From the NCBI RefSeq assembly GCF_001651855.1, contig NZ_LNQC01000043.1:124001-188000 (forward strand): 64,000 nucleotides of DNA, given 5' to 3'. Shown here piece by piece: positions 32,899 through 44,257 of this stretch. The notes below the pieces were generated by a model, which searched no databases, was not told the origin of the DNA, and saw only the letters and a list, made by a program, of their open reading frames with translations. The DNA is from Sinorhizobium americanum (GTDB taxonomy: Bacteria; Pseudomonadota; Alphaproteobacteria; Rhizobiales; Rhizobiaceae). How positions within the stretch are numbered: position 1 is the first letter of the stretch; every line of letters starts with the position of its first letter. The position numbers and the translations under genes are program-made.

Positions 32899-35450
32899 GC
32901 GCAGCCACGGTCATCCGCCGTCTTCGCCCGTTCCTCGCCTTTCGCCTGGCGCTCCGGGAGATGCGCGGTGGTCTCAAGGGCTTTTATATCTTCCTTGCCT
33001 GCATCGCGCTCGGTACGGCGGCGATCACCGGCGTCAATTCGCTGTCGCAGTCGATCAGCGCGACGATCGCCTCGCGGGGCCAGGAAATCCTTGCCGGCGA
33101 TATCCGCTTCGAACTCAACAATCGTATCGCAACACCAAAGGAGCGCGCCTTTCTCGGCGGTTTCGGTGATGTTTCGGCATCCGCCAGCTTGCGCTCGATG
33201 GCCCGCCTTCCGGACGGGTCGAACCAGGCGCTGGTGGAGTTGAAAGCCGTCGACGGCGCCTATCCGCTCTATGGTGCGCTTGAAAGCGATCCGGCAAAGC
33301 CGCTTGCCGAACTCCTTGCGAAGGATGGCGACGTCTACGGTGCCGTTGCCGCGCCGCTGCTCCTCGAGCGGCTCGGCATCGCCCCGGGCGCCGAGATACT
33401 GCTCGGCAATGCGCGGATCCGCGTCAATGCCACGCTGATCCGCGAGCCGGACGCGCTGTCCGACGGTTTCGGCTTCGCGCCGCGGCTGATGGTATCGGCC
33501 GAGGCGCTCGCCGCTTCGGGCCTGGTCCAGACCGGCAGCCTCGTCGAGCACACTTACAAGATCAGGCTCGCCGAACCCTCGCGTGTCGCATCGATCCGCA
33601 CGGAAGCGCAGGCGCGGTTTCCCACGGCCGGCTGGTCGATCCGCACCAGCAGCAATGCCGCCCCCTCACTCAACGCCAACATCACTCGCTTCTCGCAGTT
33701 CCTGACGCTTGTCGGGCTGACGGCGCTGATCGTCGGCGGCGTCGGGGTCGGCAATGCGGTGCGCTCCTACCTCGACGGCAAGCGCGGCGTCATCGCCACC
33801 TTCAAATGCCTCGGCGCGCCGGCTTCGCTGGTAGCGATGATCTACCTCATGCAGATCCTGATGATCGCCTCGATCGGCATCGCCATCGGCCTCGCGCTCG
33901 GCGCCTTGATCCCCTTCGTGGCGGCACAGTTCCTCGCGGACGTCTTGCCCGTGTCGACATCCTTCGAGCTCTATCCCTCGGCGCTTGGCCTTGCGGCGCT
34001 CTTCGGCGTGCTGACGGCGCTGGCCTTTGCGGTTCTGCCGCTCGGCCGGGCGCGTCGGGTGCCGGCCACCGCCCTTTTCCGTCAGCAGGGTTTCGAACCA
34101 AGCGGTTTTCCCGCCTGGCCCTATCTCACGGGCGCGCTCGTCTGCCTTGCGGCGCTCGCCGGCCTCGCCGTCTGGACCGCCTATGACCGCTACATCTCGC
34201 TGATCTTTCTCGGCGCGATCGCCTTTGCCTTCGTCGTCCTGCGTGCCGTTGCCTTCCTTATCGGCTGGCTGGCGCGGCGCAGCCCGCGCGTCCACTCGCC
34301 GGCCCTCCGGCTGGCGATCGGCAATATACACCGGCCCGGCGCACTGACGCCCTCGGTGGTCCTGTCGCTCGGCCTGGGCCTGGCGCTTCTGGTCACGCTC
34401 GCACTCATCGACGGCAATCTGCGGCGCGAGCTGACCGGCAGCATGTCGGAGCGCGCGCCGAATTTCTTCTTCGTCGACATCCAGGGTCACGAGATCGACG
34501 GCTTCCGATCGCTGCTCGGCGGCGCCATGCCGAAGGGCAAGATCGTCGAGGTGCCGATGCTGCGCGGCCGCATCGTCGCGCTCAACGGAGAGGACGTGAA
34601 CAGCCGCACCGTGCCGCCCGGCGGACAATGGGTCTTGCGCGGCGACCGCGGCATTACCTATGCGAAGAACAAGCCGGAGAATTCGACGCTCACGGCGGGT
34701 GCCTGGTGGCCCGCCGACTACAACGGCGAACCGCTCGTCTCCTTCTCCGCGGAAGAGGCCGGCGAGCTTGGCCTGAAGCTCGGCGACACAGTCACGGTCA
34801 ACGTGCTCGGCCGCAACGTCACCGCCCGGATCGCCAATTTCCGCAATGTCGAATGGGAATCGCTGTCGATCAATTTCGTCATGGTCTTTTCGCCCAACAC
34901 CTTTGCCGGGGCGCCGCATGCCTGGCTGGCGACGATCATCGACCCGGATGCCACGGCGGCGGAAGAAACGGCAGTGCTGAAATCCGTCACCAACACCTAT
35001 CCGACGATCACCAGCGTCCGCGTCAAGGACGCGCTCGATATCGTGAATACGCTGCTCGGGCAGCTCGCGACGGCAATCCGCGCCGCCGCCGCCGTGGCGC
35101 TGATCGCATCCGTGCTGGTGCTCGCCGGCGCGCTTGCCGCCGGAAACCGGGCGCGCATCCACGACGCGGTGGTGCTGAAGACCCTCGGCGCCACCCGGGG
35201 AACGCTGATCCGCGCCTTAAGCTATGAATATTTCATTCTCGGCCTGGCCACCGCCGTCTTCGCGCTGCTGGCGGGCGGCGTTGCGGCCTGGTTCGTCGTC
35301 AGCCGCATCATGACGCTGCCCTCGAATTTCCTGCCGGACGTCGCCGTCGGCACGATCGCCGTCGCCCTCGTGGTGACGGTCGGCATCGGCCTTGCCGGCA
35401 CCTGGCGCATCCTCGGGCAGAAGGCCGCCCCGGTCCTGCGCGAACTGTAG
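32895..35450 (+). CDS. ybbP: ABC transporter permease, YbbP type
   Basis: An 851-residue inner-membrane protein with ten predicted spans: one near residues 30-50, then clusters of spans at about 260-450 and the C-terminal 700-845. Two large periplasmic domains separate them. It carries two FtsX/MacB-type permease modules. Likely role is mechanotransmission or export of a hydrophobic substrate with YbbA, possibly linked to TesA; the substrate is unknown. Confidence 0.9.
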   Translation: MSAATVIRRLRPFLAFRLALREMRGGLKGFYIFLACIALGTAAITGVNSLSQSISATIASRGQEILAGDIRFELNNRIATPKERAFLGGFGDVSASASLRSMARLPDGSNQALVELKAVDGAYPLYGALESDPAKPLAELLAKDGDVYGAVAAPLLLERLGIAPGAEILLGNARIRVNATLIREPDALSDGFGFAPRLMVSAEALAASGLVQTGSLVEHTYKIRLAEPSRVASIRTEAQARFPTAGWSIRTSSNAAPSLNANITRFSQFLTLVGLTALIVGGVGVGNAVRSYLDGKRGVIATFKCLGAPASLVAMIYLMQILMIASIGIAIGLALGALIPFVAAQFLADVLPVSTSFELYPSALGLAALFGVLTALAFAVLPLGRARRVPATALFRQQGFEPSGFPAWPYLTGALVCLAALAGLAVWTAYDRYISLIFLGAIAFAFVVLRAVAFLIGWLARRSPRVHSPALRLAIGNIHRPGALTPSVVLSLGLGLALLVTLALIDGNLRRELTGSMSERAPNFFFVDIQGHEIDGFRSLLGGAMPKGKIVEVPMLRGRIVALNGEDVNSRTVPPGGQWVLRGDRGITYAKNKPENSTLTAGAWWPADYNGEPLVSFSAEEAGELGLKLGDTVTVNVLGRNVTARIANFRNVEWESLSINFVMVFSPNTFAGAPHAWLATIIDPDATAAEETAVLKSVTNTYPTITSVRVKDALDIVNTLLGQLATAIRAAAAVALIASVLVLAGALAAGNRARIHDAVVLKTLGATRGTLIRALSYEYFILGLATAVFALLAGGVAAWFVVSRIMTLPSNFLPDVAVGTIAVALVVTVGIGLAGTWRILGQKAAPVLREL

Positions 35451-35573
35451 CGGAGGCGGTTAACCGTAAATCACCCTTGTTTGATCGCTCAAAAGCCCGG
35501 CTTTGCTCGATTCCGGGCCGGCCGGGTCTTGTGCGGCGCGGCTTTCACCATCATATTTATCCACAGGCATGCT

Positions 35574-35648
35574 GGAGCCCCGCAGCGGCGCCTGGGCGTG
35601 AGTTGGCACAGACCTGCCGCCCGACACCGTAATTCCAATCGGGGCTTA
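35574..35648 (+). ncRNA. ybhL-type leader RNA
   Basis: AGCCCCG (35576-35582) pairs with CGGGGCT (35640-35646), closing a GC-rich structured segment that ends two bases before the AAAGAGGA ribosome site of the BI-1 gene. The ybhL motif was described upstream of this gene family (YbhL) in alphaproteobacteria. Position, length and the closing helix fit. I did not align it to the full covariance model. Confidence 0.65.
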
Positions 35649-35659
35649 AAGAGGAAACA

Positions 35660-36397
35660 ATGGCTGATCTGAGAAACTACCAAACCCGAATGTCGCCCGC
35701 CGGCGCTCAGGCGGGTGCCGTGATCGATGAAGGCCTTCGCGCTTATATGCTGAAGGTCTACAACCTGATGGCCCTGGGGCTGACGATCACCGGCGTGGCA
35801 GCTTACGGGACCTATGCGCTTGCCGCATCCAATCCGGCATTCGCCCAGCTCATCTACGCCTCGCCGCTGAAGTGGGTCGTGATGCTGGCACCGCTCGCGC
35901 TGGTCTTCTTCATGAGCTTCCGCATCAACTCCATGAGCGTTTCCGCCGCCCAGACGACGTTCTGGATCTACGCGGCGCTGATGGGCCTTTCGTTGTCCTC
36001 GATCTTCCTGGTCTTCACCGGGCAGAGCATCGTGCAGACGTTCTTCGTGACGGCCGCCTCGTTCGGCGCCCTGTCGCTTTACGGCTACACGACGAAGAAG
36101 GACCTGTCGGGCTTCGGCACGTTCCTGATCATGGGCCTGTTCGGCCTGATCATCGCGTCGATCGTCAACATCTTCCTTGCCTCGTCGGCCCTCGGCTTCG
36201 CGATCTCCGTGATCGGTGTTCTGGTCTTCGCCGGCCTGACCGCCTACGACACGCAGAAGATCAAGGAAATGTATTTCGAGGCCGATGACGTCGCGGTTGC
36301 CGGCCGCAAGGCCATCATGGGCGCGCTGACGCTCTACCTCGACTTCATCAACCTGTTCATGTTCCTGCTGCAGTTCCTGGGCAACAAGAACGAGTAG
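35660..36397 (+). CDS. Bax inhibitor-1 / YbhL-YccA family membrane protein
   Basis: A 245-residue protein with seven membrane spans starting after residue 35, and the conserved C-terminal block AYDTQKIKEMYFEAD plus LYLDFINLFMFLLQF. Bacterial BI-1 proteins are inner-membrane proteins linked to ion leak or FtsH protease control; the role here is unproven. AAAGAGGA sits just before the ATG. It is preceded by a structured leader and followed by a terminator. Confidence 0.93.
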   Translation: MADLRNYQTRMSPAGAQAGAVIDEGLRAYMLKVYNLMALGLTITGVAAYGTYALAASNPAFAQLIYASPLKWVVMLAPLALVFFMSFRINSMSVSAAQTTFWIYAALMGLSLSSIFLVFTGQSIVQTFFVTAASFGALSLYGYTTKKDLSGFGTFLIMGLFGLIIASIVNIFLASSALGFAISVIGVLVFAGLTAYDTQKIKEMYFEADDVAVAGRKAIMGALTLYLDFINLFMFLLQFLGNKNE

Positions 36398-36418
36398 TCG
36401 AGACGGACTTTGACGAAG

Positions 36419-36443
36419 AAGGCGGCTCCGGCCGCCTTTTTTG
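36419..36443 (+). terminator. Intrinsic terminator of BI-1 gene
   Basis: AAGGCGGC-TCC-GGCCGCCTT is followed by TTTTTG. It lies 22 bases after the stop. Confidence 0.9.
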
Positions 36444-36515
36444 TTGCGCCGAATCTTGATTGGTCCGGCCGCTTCATGCGAATGCTGCGGCAGTCCCAAC
36501 GACGAAAAATCTCTC

Positions 36516-37073
36516 ATGACCTTCACGCTTCGCGACGCCGTCGCCACCGATCTTCCCGCAATCACCGAGATCTACCGCGAGTCCGTCCTGAACGGTGTGG
36601 CGACCTATGAGGTGGCGCCGCCCTCCGAGGCGGAGATGGCACTGCGCTTCTCGACGATCACCGGCAACGGCTATCCCTATATCGTCGCCGCGGACGAGCG
36701 GGGCAGCGTGCTCGGCTACGCCTATGCTTCCGCTTTCCGCACGCGAACCGCCTATCGCTTCCTGGTCGAGGATTCGATCTACCTGGCGCCGGAATCGCGC
36801 GGCCAGGGCATCGGCAGGGCGCTGCTCGAGGAGCTCGTCAGGCGGTGCACGGCGCTCGGTTTCCGCCAGATGGTGGCGGTGATCGGCGGTGCCCACCCCT
36901 CCTCGATAGCCGTTCATCGCGCCGTCGGCTTCGAGCATCAGGGGACGATGAAGGCAACCGGCCTCAAGCATGGGCGCTGGCTGGATACCGCGATCATGCA
37001 GCTTCCGCTCGGCGAGGGAACGGACACCCTGCCCGCCGAGGGCGCCTATCCGGATACGCTCTATCGCAGTTGA
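36516..37073 (+). CDS. GNAT acetyltransferase, phosphinothricin acetyltransferase family
   Basis: A 185-residue acetyltransferase. Family blocks are IYRESVLNGVATYEV, SIYLAPESRGQGIGRALLEEL with the acetyl-CoA loop, and VAVIGGAHPSSIAVHRAVGF. Relatives acetylate phosphinothricin, methionine sulfone or similar amines; this is a broad family and the natural substrate is unknown. ATG 36516 matches the family N-terminus MTFTLRDA. Confidence 0.88.
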   Translation: MTFTLRDAVATDLPAITEIYRESVLNGVATYEVAPPSEAEMALRFSTITGNGYPYIVAADERGSVLGYAYASAFRTRTAYRFLVEDSIYLAPESRGQGIGRALLEELVRRCTALGFRQMVAVIGGAHPSSIAVHRAVGFEHQGTMKATGLKHGRWLDTAIMQLPLGEGTDTLPAEGAYPDTLYRS

Positions 37074-37092
37074 GCGGGTGGTCCGGTCCGCT

Positions 37093-37204
37093 GCCCCTCA
37101 TCCGCCTGCCGGCACCTTCTCCCCGCAAGCGGGGCGAAGGAGACTCGCGGCGCCCTCCTAAGTCCCCTCTCCCTGCTTGCGGGGGGAGGGCTAGGGTGAG
37201 GTGC
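37093..37204. repeat. RIME-like palindromic intergenic repeat
   Basis: Two hairpins: CCTTCTCCCCGC-AAGC-GGGGCGAAGG (37115-37140) and CCCCTCTCCCTGC...GGGGGGAGGG (37164-37190). They are bounded by CCCTCATCC on the left and GGGTGAGG on the right, an inverted terminal pair. I recognise this as the rhizobial intergenic mosaic type of element. It lies between the convergent acetyltransferase and DUF2794 genes. Confidence 0.8.
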
Positions 37205-37227
37205 AACTCTCGCGGCAAAATCGTCGC

Positions 37228-37632
37228 TCACGTCTCGACGAGCTTCAGCACCTTGTCGAAGACTTTGAGGACCTGCGCCAGCTCGTGGCCGCGCTTCAGG
37301 ATCGTGCCGTGGGCGTTCAGCACGCTGTAGGCACCCTGCTTGGCGGCGAGCTTGGGGTTCTTCTCGATGCGGTAGAGCGGCACTTCCCCGGCACGCTTGA
37401 ACACCGAGAACACGGCACGGTCCTTCAAATGGTCGATCGCGTAGTCGCGCCATTCGCCCTCGCCGACCATGCGGCCGTAGAGTCTCAGAACGAGGTCCAA
37501 CTCACGGCGGTGGAAGGTGACGGGCGGGGGATTTTTGGCTTGCTTGTATTCGTGAAAATCGACGACCACATTTGATGTGGTCTGGCCCTGGTGACGCGCT
37601 TCGCCCTCCGGCAAATCCGATTGATCGGTCAT
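37228..37632 (-). CDS. DUF2794 family protein
   Basis: A 134-residue cytoplasmic protein of the DUF2794 family, widespread in rhizobia, with the conserved VTFHRRELDLVLRLYGRMV and DYAIDHLKDRAVFSVFKRA segments (given in outline). Function unknown. ATG 37632 is used; an upstream ATG at 37665 adds eleven residues without a ribosome site. Confidence 0.85.
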   Translation of the reverse strand: MTDQSDLPEGEARHQGQTTSNVVVDFHEYKQAKNPPPVTFHRRELDLVLRLYGRMVGEGEWRDYAIDHLKDRAVFSVFKRAGEVPLYRIEKNPKLAAKQGAYSVLNAHGTILKRGHELAQVLKVFDKVLKLVET

Positions 37633-38015
37633 CGGCAATTCGGCCCTCTGATGTGACAGGACCATGACAGTGTGCCTGACGAGAGACGAAAAGCAAGCCG
37701 GAAGCTGTTGGTAGGGCGGGCAATTCTTGCCCTTGCCGCAATTCAGTCAAATCACCGCCCCAATTCACCGCAAAACTCCGACCGCTGCCGGACGAGTCGT
37801 TGCCACCGTATGTCCGGACAGGTTGTCATGCTGCGGGAGGTTTCCAAACGCAGACATGACCGGTTCGGTCCGGTAACTTCGAACCCTCAGCCCCAGCCCC
37901 TCGATGCTGCCGGGCCGAACCATTCCTCCGCTTCGAATTCCCCGCGTCGCGGTCTCTTCGCATCTGTCCCGCATCCGGCCTGCCGGCCACTCGAGCAAAC
38001 TCCGCAGCCACTTCG
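37633..38015. other. Intergenic region between DUF2794 and DUF1223 genes
   Basis: About 380 bases. It must contain the DUF2794 promoter. A 30-codon minus-strand frame (MSAFGNLPQHDN...) lies near 37770-37860 but has no ribosome site and no known relatives, so it is not called. No tRNA, clear terminator or repeat copy was recognised. Confidence 0.45.
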
Positions 38016-38789
38016 CTAAAGCTTGCCCTGCGCACCGGCGAGAAGGGTTGCCGCGCCGATGATCGGGCCTGGCGTTTCCGCATCTTTCATCGACTGCAGC
38101 AGAACGGCGCAGCCGCTGTTGCCGCGGCCCTCGATCAGCACCGAGGCGGGCAGCGTGAATTGGGCGGGCTTGCCGTCCCACATGCCGATGGTCTGGATAT
38201 CCTTGACCGCGTGCCAATAGGCGATCTCTTTGCCTTTGTTTTCGCCCCGTTCGACTTTGACCTGCCGGGCCCGGTCGAAATAGACGACGACGACATTCGC
38301 CTTGCCCTCGCCGGCGCCGACCTTGATGGAGATTTCCTCGCCGCCGATCGAGGCATCGACCGGCACGGGGAGCCCGCCGCCGCTGGCGCTCATCGTCGCC
38401 AGCCGGGACTTGATCGCCTGGAGGTCGGAACCGTTCACGTGGTCGCGGCCGTTGAGAACCACCTGGGGCGTGTAGACGCCGCTGCGACCGAGCATCCGGG
38501 CATAGGCATATTGCCGCTCGGTGTTTTCCTTGGTGGCAAGCGTGTCGGCCCAGCCGAGATAGTTCCAGTAATCGACGTGATAGGCGAGTGCCACGACCTC
38601 GCCCTCGTCGATAAGCGCCTTCAAGGCGGCGTCGGCGGGCGGGCAGGACGAACAGCCCTGGCTGGTAAAGAGCTCGACCACACCCTTGAACGCCTTGCCG
38701 TCGTCGGCCGCTGCCGTACCGCCGATGGCACCGAGCAGCCCCATGGTCAGGGCCAGGCGGCGGAGCATTGGCATCGAGGCAAAAGTCAT
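38016..38789 (-). CDS. DUF1223 thioredoxin-fold exported protein
   Basis: A 257-residue protein with a signal peptide ending near GGTAAA. A thioredoxin-like segment follows: VVELFTSQGCSSCPPADAAL carries a C-x2-C pair at the position of the redox motif. The HVDYWNYLGW and TPQVVLNGR blocks are typical of DUF1223. The function of this periplasmic family is unknown; disulfide chemistry is plausible. ATG 38789 is used; ATGs at 38774 and 38768 are alternatives. Confidence 0.87.
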   Translation of the reverse strand: MTFASMPMLRRLALTMGLLGAIGGTAAADDGKAFKGVVELFTSQGCSSCPPADAALKALIDEGEVVALAYHVDYWNYLGWADTLATKENTERQYAYARMLGRSGVYTPQVVLNGRDHVNGSDLQAIKSRLATMSASGGGLPVPVDASIGGEEISIKVGAGEGKANVVVVYFDRARQVKVERGENKGKEIAYWHAVKDIQTIGMWDGKPAQFTLPASVLIEGRGNSGCAVLLQSMKDAETPGPIIGAATLLAGAQGKL

Positions 38790-38944
38790 AGCGTCACTTG
38801 TGTTTGTCGGGCGGGCGCTTCCATCAGGGGAGTACATTACATACGACGGCCCGGTTTCAACAGAAAGTCACGTTGGAGTGACCTGCCGGCAGGCTGGGGA
38901 AAACGTCGACGGACGACCCAAACGGAGGCGTCCTGCCGGAGATT

Positions 38945-38981
38945 CACAAAGAAGAGCCGGGGCATCGGCTGATGCCCCGGC
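38945..38981 (-). terminator. Intrinsic terminator of acnA
   Basis: On the minus strand GCCGGGGCATC-AGCC-GATGCCCCGGC is a perfect eleven-base stem followed by TCTTCTTT. It lies about 30 bases after the acnA stop. Confidence 0.9.
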
Positions 38982-39013
38982 CAGATCGTTGAAGCAGAAT
39001 CCGGACGACCGGT

Positions 39014-41704
<2,691 letters not shown>

Positions 41705-41811
41705 TGGAAATACCCCGTTCCGTCTGATCGCCAAAAGCTGACGTACGAACGCCCGAGCGCCTGTGAAGCGCGAAATGGGATGCGGGTGCGGCCATTTCCG
41801 CTGTCCGTACG

Positions 41812-41826
41812 TGGAATGTCATTCCA
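41812..41826. promoter_or_regulatory. Perfect palindrome in acnA-ccmA divergent region
   Basis: TGGAATG-T-CATTCCA, seven-base perfect arms, about 108 bases upstream of the acnA GTG. It could be an operator or a leader hairpin. It does not match the Irr, RirA or Fur consensus that I know. Confidence 0.4.
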
Positions 41827-41973
41827 TGTTCGGCGCTTGGATGAAATTCACGCCGACCGCTGGCGTGTTGGCCGCCTTATAGATAATTTCTCCAATTCGT
41901 GCCAGACCAACCAAGGTCCAATCGGAACTTTTTTTGCTCTGCGAAAAAGAGCGTCAAGGAAAGCTTAAGATCG

Positions 41974-42597
41974 ATGCGCCTGCTGGTTGAGGGTTTGAGT
42001 GCGAGGCGAGGCGAGGACTTGATTTTCAACGGTATTTCCTTTTCGCTAGCAGCCGCTGAGGCGCTCGTGGTGACGGGGCCGAACGGCTCTGGAAAGTCGA
42101 CCTTGCTGCGCGTTCTTGCGGGTCTTCTCCATGCTGAAACTGGGAGGATATCACTCAAGGACGGACCTGCCGGTTTCGAACATCCGCACGAGCTCAGCCA
42201 CTATCTCGGCCACCGCAATGCGATGAAGCGGGAATTGACGGTCGAGGAAAATCTTTCCTTCTGGCAGCGTTTTCTCGGCAATTCGCCGGGCGGCTCCGGC
42301 CTCGATCCTGCCGCGGCGGCAGCCGCCATCGGCCTCGCCGGCATCACCCACCTGCCCTTCGGCTATCTTTCCGCCGGGCAGCAGCGGCGCATGGCCATGG
42401 CGAAGCTTCTCGTCGCCTATCGGCCGATCTGGATTCTCGACGAACCGACCGCTGCACTCGATGCCGGGGCGGACAGGCTGTTTGCCGGCTTGGTCACGAG
42501 CCATCTGGAGCGCGGCGGCATCGTCATCGCCGCCACCCACCAGGCGCTGGGGATCGGGCAGTCGAAGACGTTGCAGATGACGGGGTTTTCGCATTGA
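41974..42597 (+). CDS. ccmA: Heme exporter ATPase CcmA
   Basis: ATPase of the CcmABCD complex, which releases holo-CcmE for cytochrome c maturation. It has 207 residues from ATG 41974. Walker A is TGPNGSGKST, signature LSAGQQRRMAMAKLL and Walker B IWILDEPTAALD; the signature serine-alanine variant is usual for CcmA. AAGGAA lies 14 bases upstream. The stop overlaps the ccmB ATG. Confidence 0.95.
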   Translation: MRLLVEGLSARRGEDLIFNGISFSLAAAEALVVTGPNGSGKSTLLRVLAGLLHAETGRISLKDGPAGFEHPHELSHYLGHRNAMKRELTVEENLSFWQRFLGNSPGGSGLDPAAAAAAIGLAGITHLPFGYLSAGQQRRMAMAKLLVAYRPIWILDEPTAALDAGADRLFAGLVTSHLERGGIVIAATHQALGIGQSKTLQMTGFSH

Positions 42598-43253
42598 TGT
42601 CTCTCTTCTTCCGGGACCTGAAGCTTTCGGTTCGCGCCGGCGGCGGTGCGATGATCGGCGTGCTCTTCTTCATGACGGTCGTCTCGGTGATTCCCTTCGG
42701 CGTCGGGCCGGATCTCAATCTGCTCTCCCGTATCGGCCCGGCAATCCTCTGGATCGGCGCGCTGCTCGCCTCGCTCCTCGGTCTGGACCGGCTTTTCCAG
42801 GCGGAGCGCGAAGACGGCTCGCTCGATCTCATGCTGATGCACGAGACGCCGCTGATCCTCACCGTTTTCGTCAAATGCGCCGCCCACTGGGCCGCCACCG
42901 GCCTGCCGCTGGTCGTCGCCTCACCCTTTCTCGGCCTGTTCATGAACATGGACGAGCTCGCCATCGGCGCGACGGTGCTCACCCTCCTTGCCGGGACGCC
43001 GGCGATCACCTTCATCGGGGCGGTCGGCGCGGCCGTCGCTGTCGCGCTGCCGCGCGGCGGGCTGCTCGTCTCGATCCTCGTGCTGCCGCTCGCCATTCCC
43101 GTGCTGATTTTCGGGGTGAGCGCCGTCTATGCCGCGGTCGAAGATCCCGCCCCCTTCCTGCCGTCTTTCATGATATTGATGGCGATAACCCTGTTCTTCG
43201 CGGTCATCGGACCGGTTGCGGCGGCCGCGGCGCTGCGGCATTCGGCCGACTGA
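42594..43253 (+). CDS. ccmB: Heme exporter protein CcmB
   Basis: A 219-residue, six-span inner-membrane subunit of the CcmABCD system, partner of CcmA. It begins LFFRDLKLSVRAGGG and shows LGLDRLFQAEREDGSLDLML, as in CcmB. ATG 42594 overlaps the ccmA stop. The gap of 60 bases to ccmC has no terminator. Confidence 0.94.
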   Translation: MMSLFFRDLKLSVRAGGGAMIGVLFFMTVVSVIPFGVGPDLNLLSRIGPAILWIGALLASLLGLDRLFQAEREDGSLDLMLMHETPLILTVFVKCAAHWAATGLPLVVASPFLGLFMNMDELAIGATVLTLLAGTPAITFIGAVGAAVAVALPRGGLLVSILVLPLAIPVLIFGVSAVYAAVEDPAPFLPSFMILMAITLFFAVIGPVAAAAALRHSAD

Positions 43254-43313
43254 CGCAATCGTGATTGACCAGGGTCAATTGCGGAAGCAGGCCTTCCGCG
43301 TTAAAGAGCCGTC

Positions 43314-44084
43314 ATGAGCGATAACAGCCTGGCCATCCGCAAATTCAGCGATCTCGCCAACCCGACCCGGTTCCTGGCGCTCGCCGATCGCGTGCTGCCG
43401 TGGTTTGCCGCACTCACGGTGCTCACCTTCGCCGCCGGGCTCTGGCTCTCCTTCACCACCGAGGGCGATTACCAGCAGGGCGAGACGGTGCGCATCATGT
43501 ATGTGCACGTGCCGTCCGCCTGGCTGTCGATGATGTGCTACACGGTGATGGCGATATCCGCACTCGGCACGCTCGTCTGGCGGCATCCGCTGGCGGATGT
43601 CTCGGCCAAGGCGGCTGCACCGATCGGCGCCTGCTTCACCTTCCTGGCGCTCGTCACCGGCTCGCTCTGGGGCAAGCCGATGTGGGGCACCTGGTGGGTG
43701 TGGGATGCGCGGCTGACCTCGGTCTTCGTGCTCTTCCTCATGTATCTCGGACTGATGGCGCTGAACCGGGCCATGGACGATCCGGCCCGTTCGGCCCGGG
43801 TCTCGGCCGTGCTGGTGCTCGTCGGTTTCGTCAATATCCCGATCATCAAATTCTCGGTCGAATGGTGGAACACGCTGCACCAGCCGGCCAGCGTGATGCG
43901 CCTCGACGGGCCGACCATCGATCCGGAATTCCTCTGGCCGCTGATAGTGATGGCGGCGGGCTTCACGCTTCTGTTCTTCACGCTGCACATCGCCGCGATG
44001 CGCAACGAGATCTGGCGCCGCCGGGTGACGTCGCTCCGCCGCCAGGCGGCCCGCAATGCCGGACGGGAGAGCTTGGCGCCATGA
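43314..44084 (+). CDS. ccmC: Heme-handling protein CcmC
   Basis: A 256-residue inner-membrane protein that loads heme onto CcmE. The tryptophan-rich WWD motif reads WGTWWVWDARLTS, and heme-ligand histidines lie in MYVHVPSAW and near WWNTLHQP. Six spans. The stop overlaps the ccmD ATG (ATGA). Confidence 0.96.
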   Translation: MSDNSLAIRKFSDLANPTRFLALADRVLPWFAALTVLTFAAGLWLSFTTEGDYQQGETVRIMYVHVPSAWLSMMCYTVMAISALGTLVWRHPLADVSAKAAAPIGACFTFLALVTGSLWGKPMWGTWWVWDARLTSVFVLFLMYLGLMALNRAMDDPARSARVSAVLVLVGFVNIPIIKFSVEWWNTLHQPASVMRLDGPTIDPEFLWPLIVMAAGFTLLFFTLHIAAMRNEIWRRRVTSLRRQAARNAGRESLAP

Positions 44085-44257
44085 TGAGCCATGCAGCCTA
44101 TGTCTTTGCCAGCTATGCCGTCGCCTTCGCGGTCGTTGTAGGCCTCGTCGTCTGGGTTGTCGGCGACGGCCGCGCCCGGCAGCGCGAATTGAAGGCGCTC
44201 GAGGCCGCCGGCATCCGCCGCCGTTCGGCGGAAGCGACGGCCGGAGAAGCCCAATGA
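44081..44257 (+). CDS. ccmD: Heme exporter protein CcmD
   Basis: A 58-residue single-span protein that stabilises the CcmABC-CcmE complex. It begins MMSHAAYVFASYAVAF, the typical CcmD N-terminus, followed by one membrane helix and a basic tail (RARQRELKALEAAG). It overlaps ccmC upstream and ccmG downstream by four bases each. Confidence 0.93.
   Translation: MMSHAAYVFASYAVAFAVVVGLVVWVVGDGRARQRELKALEAAGIRRRSAEATAGEAQ

Noticed and set aside
37633-38015. Small ORFs and a possible tRNA in the gap
   Set aside because: No ribosome site or conserved product for the ORFs; no cloverleaf with a recognisable T-arm could be formed.
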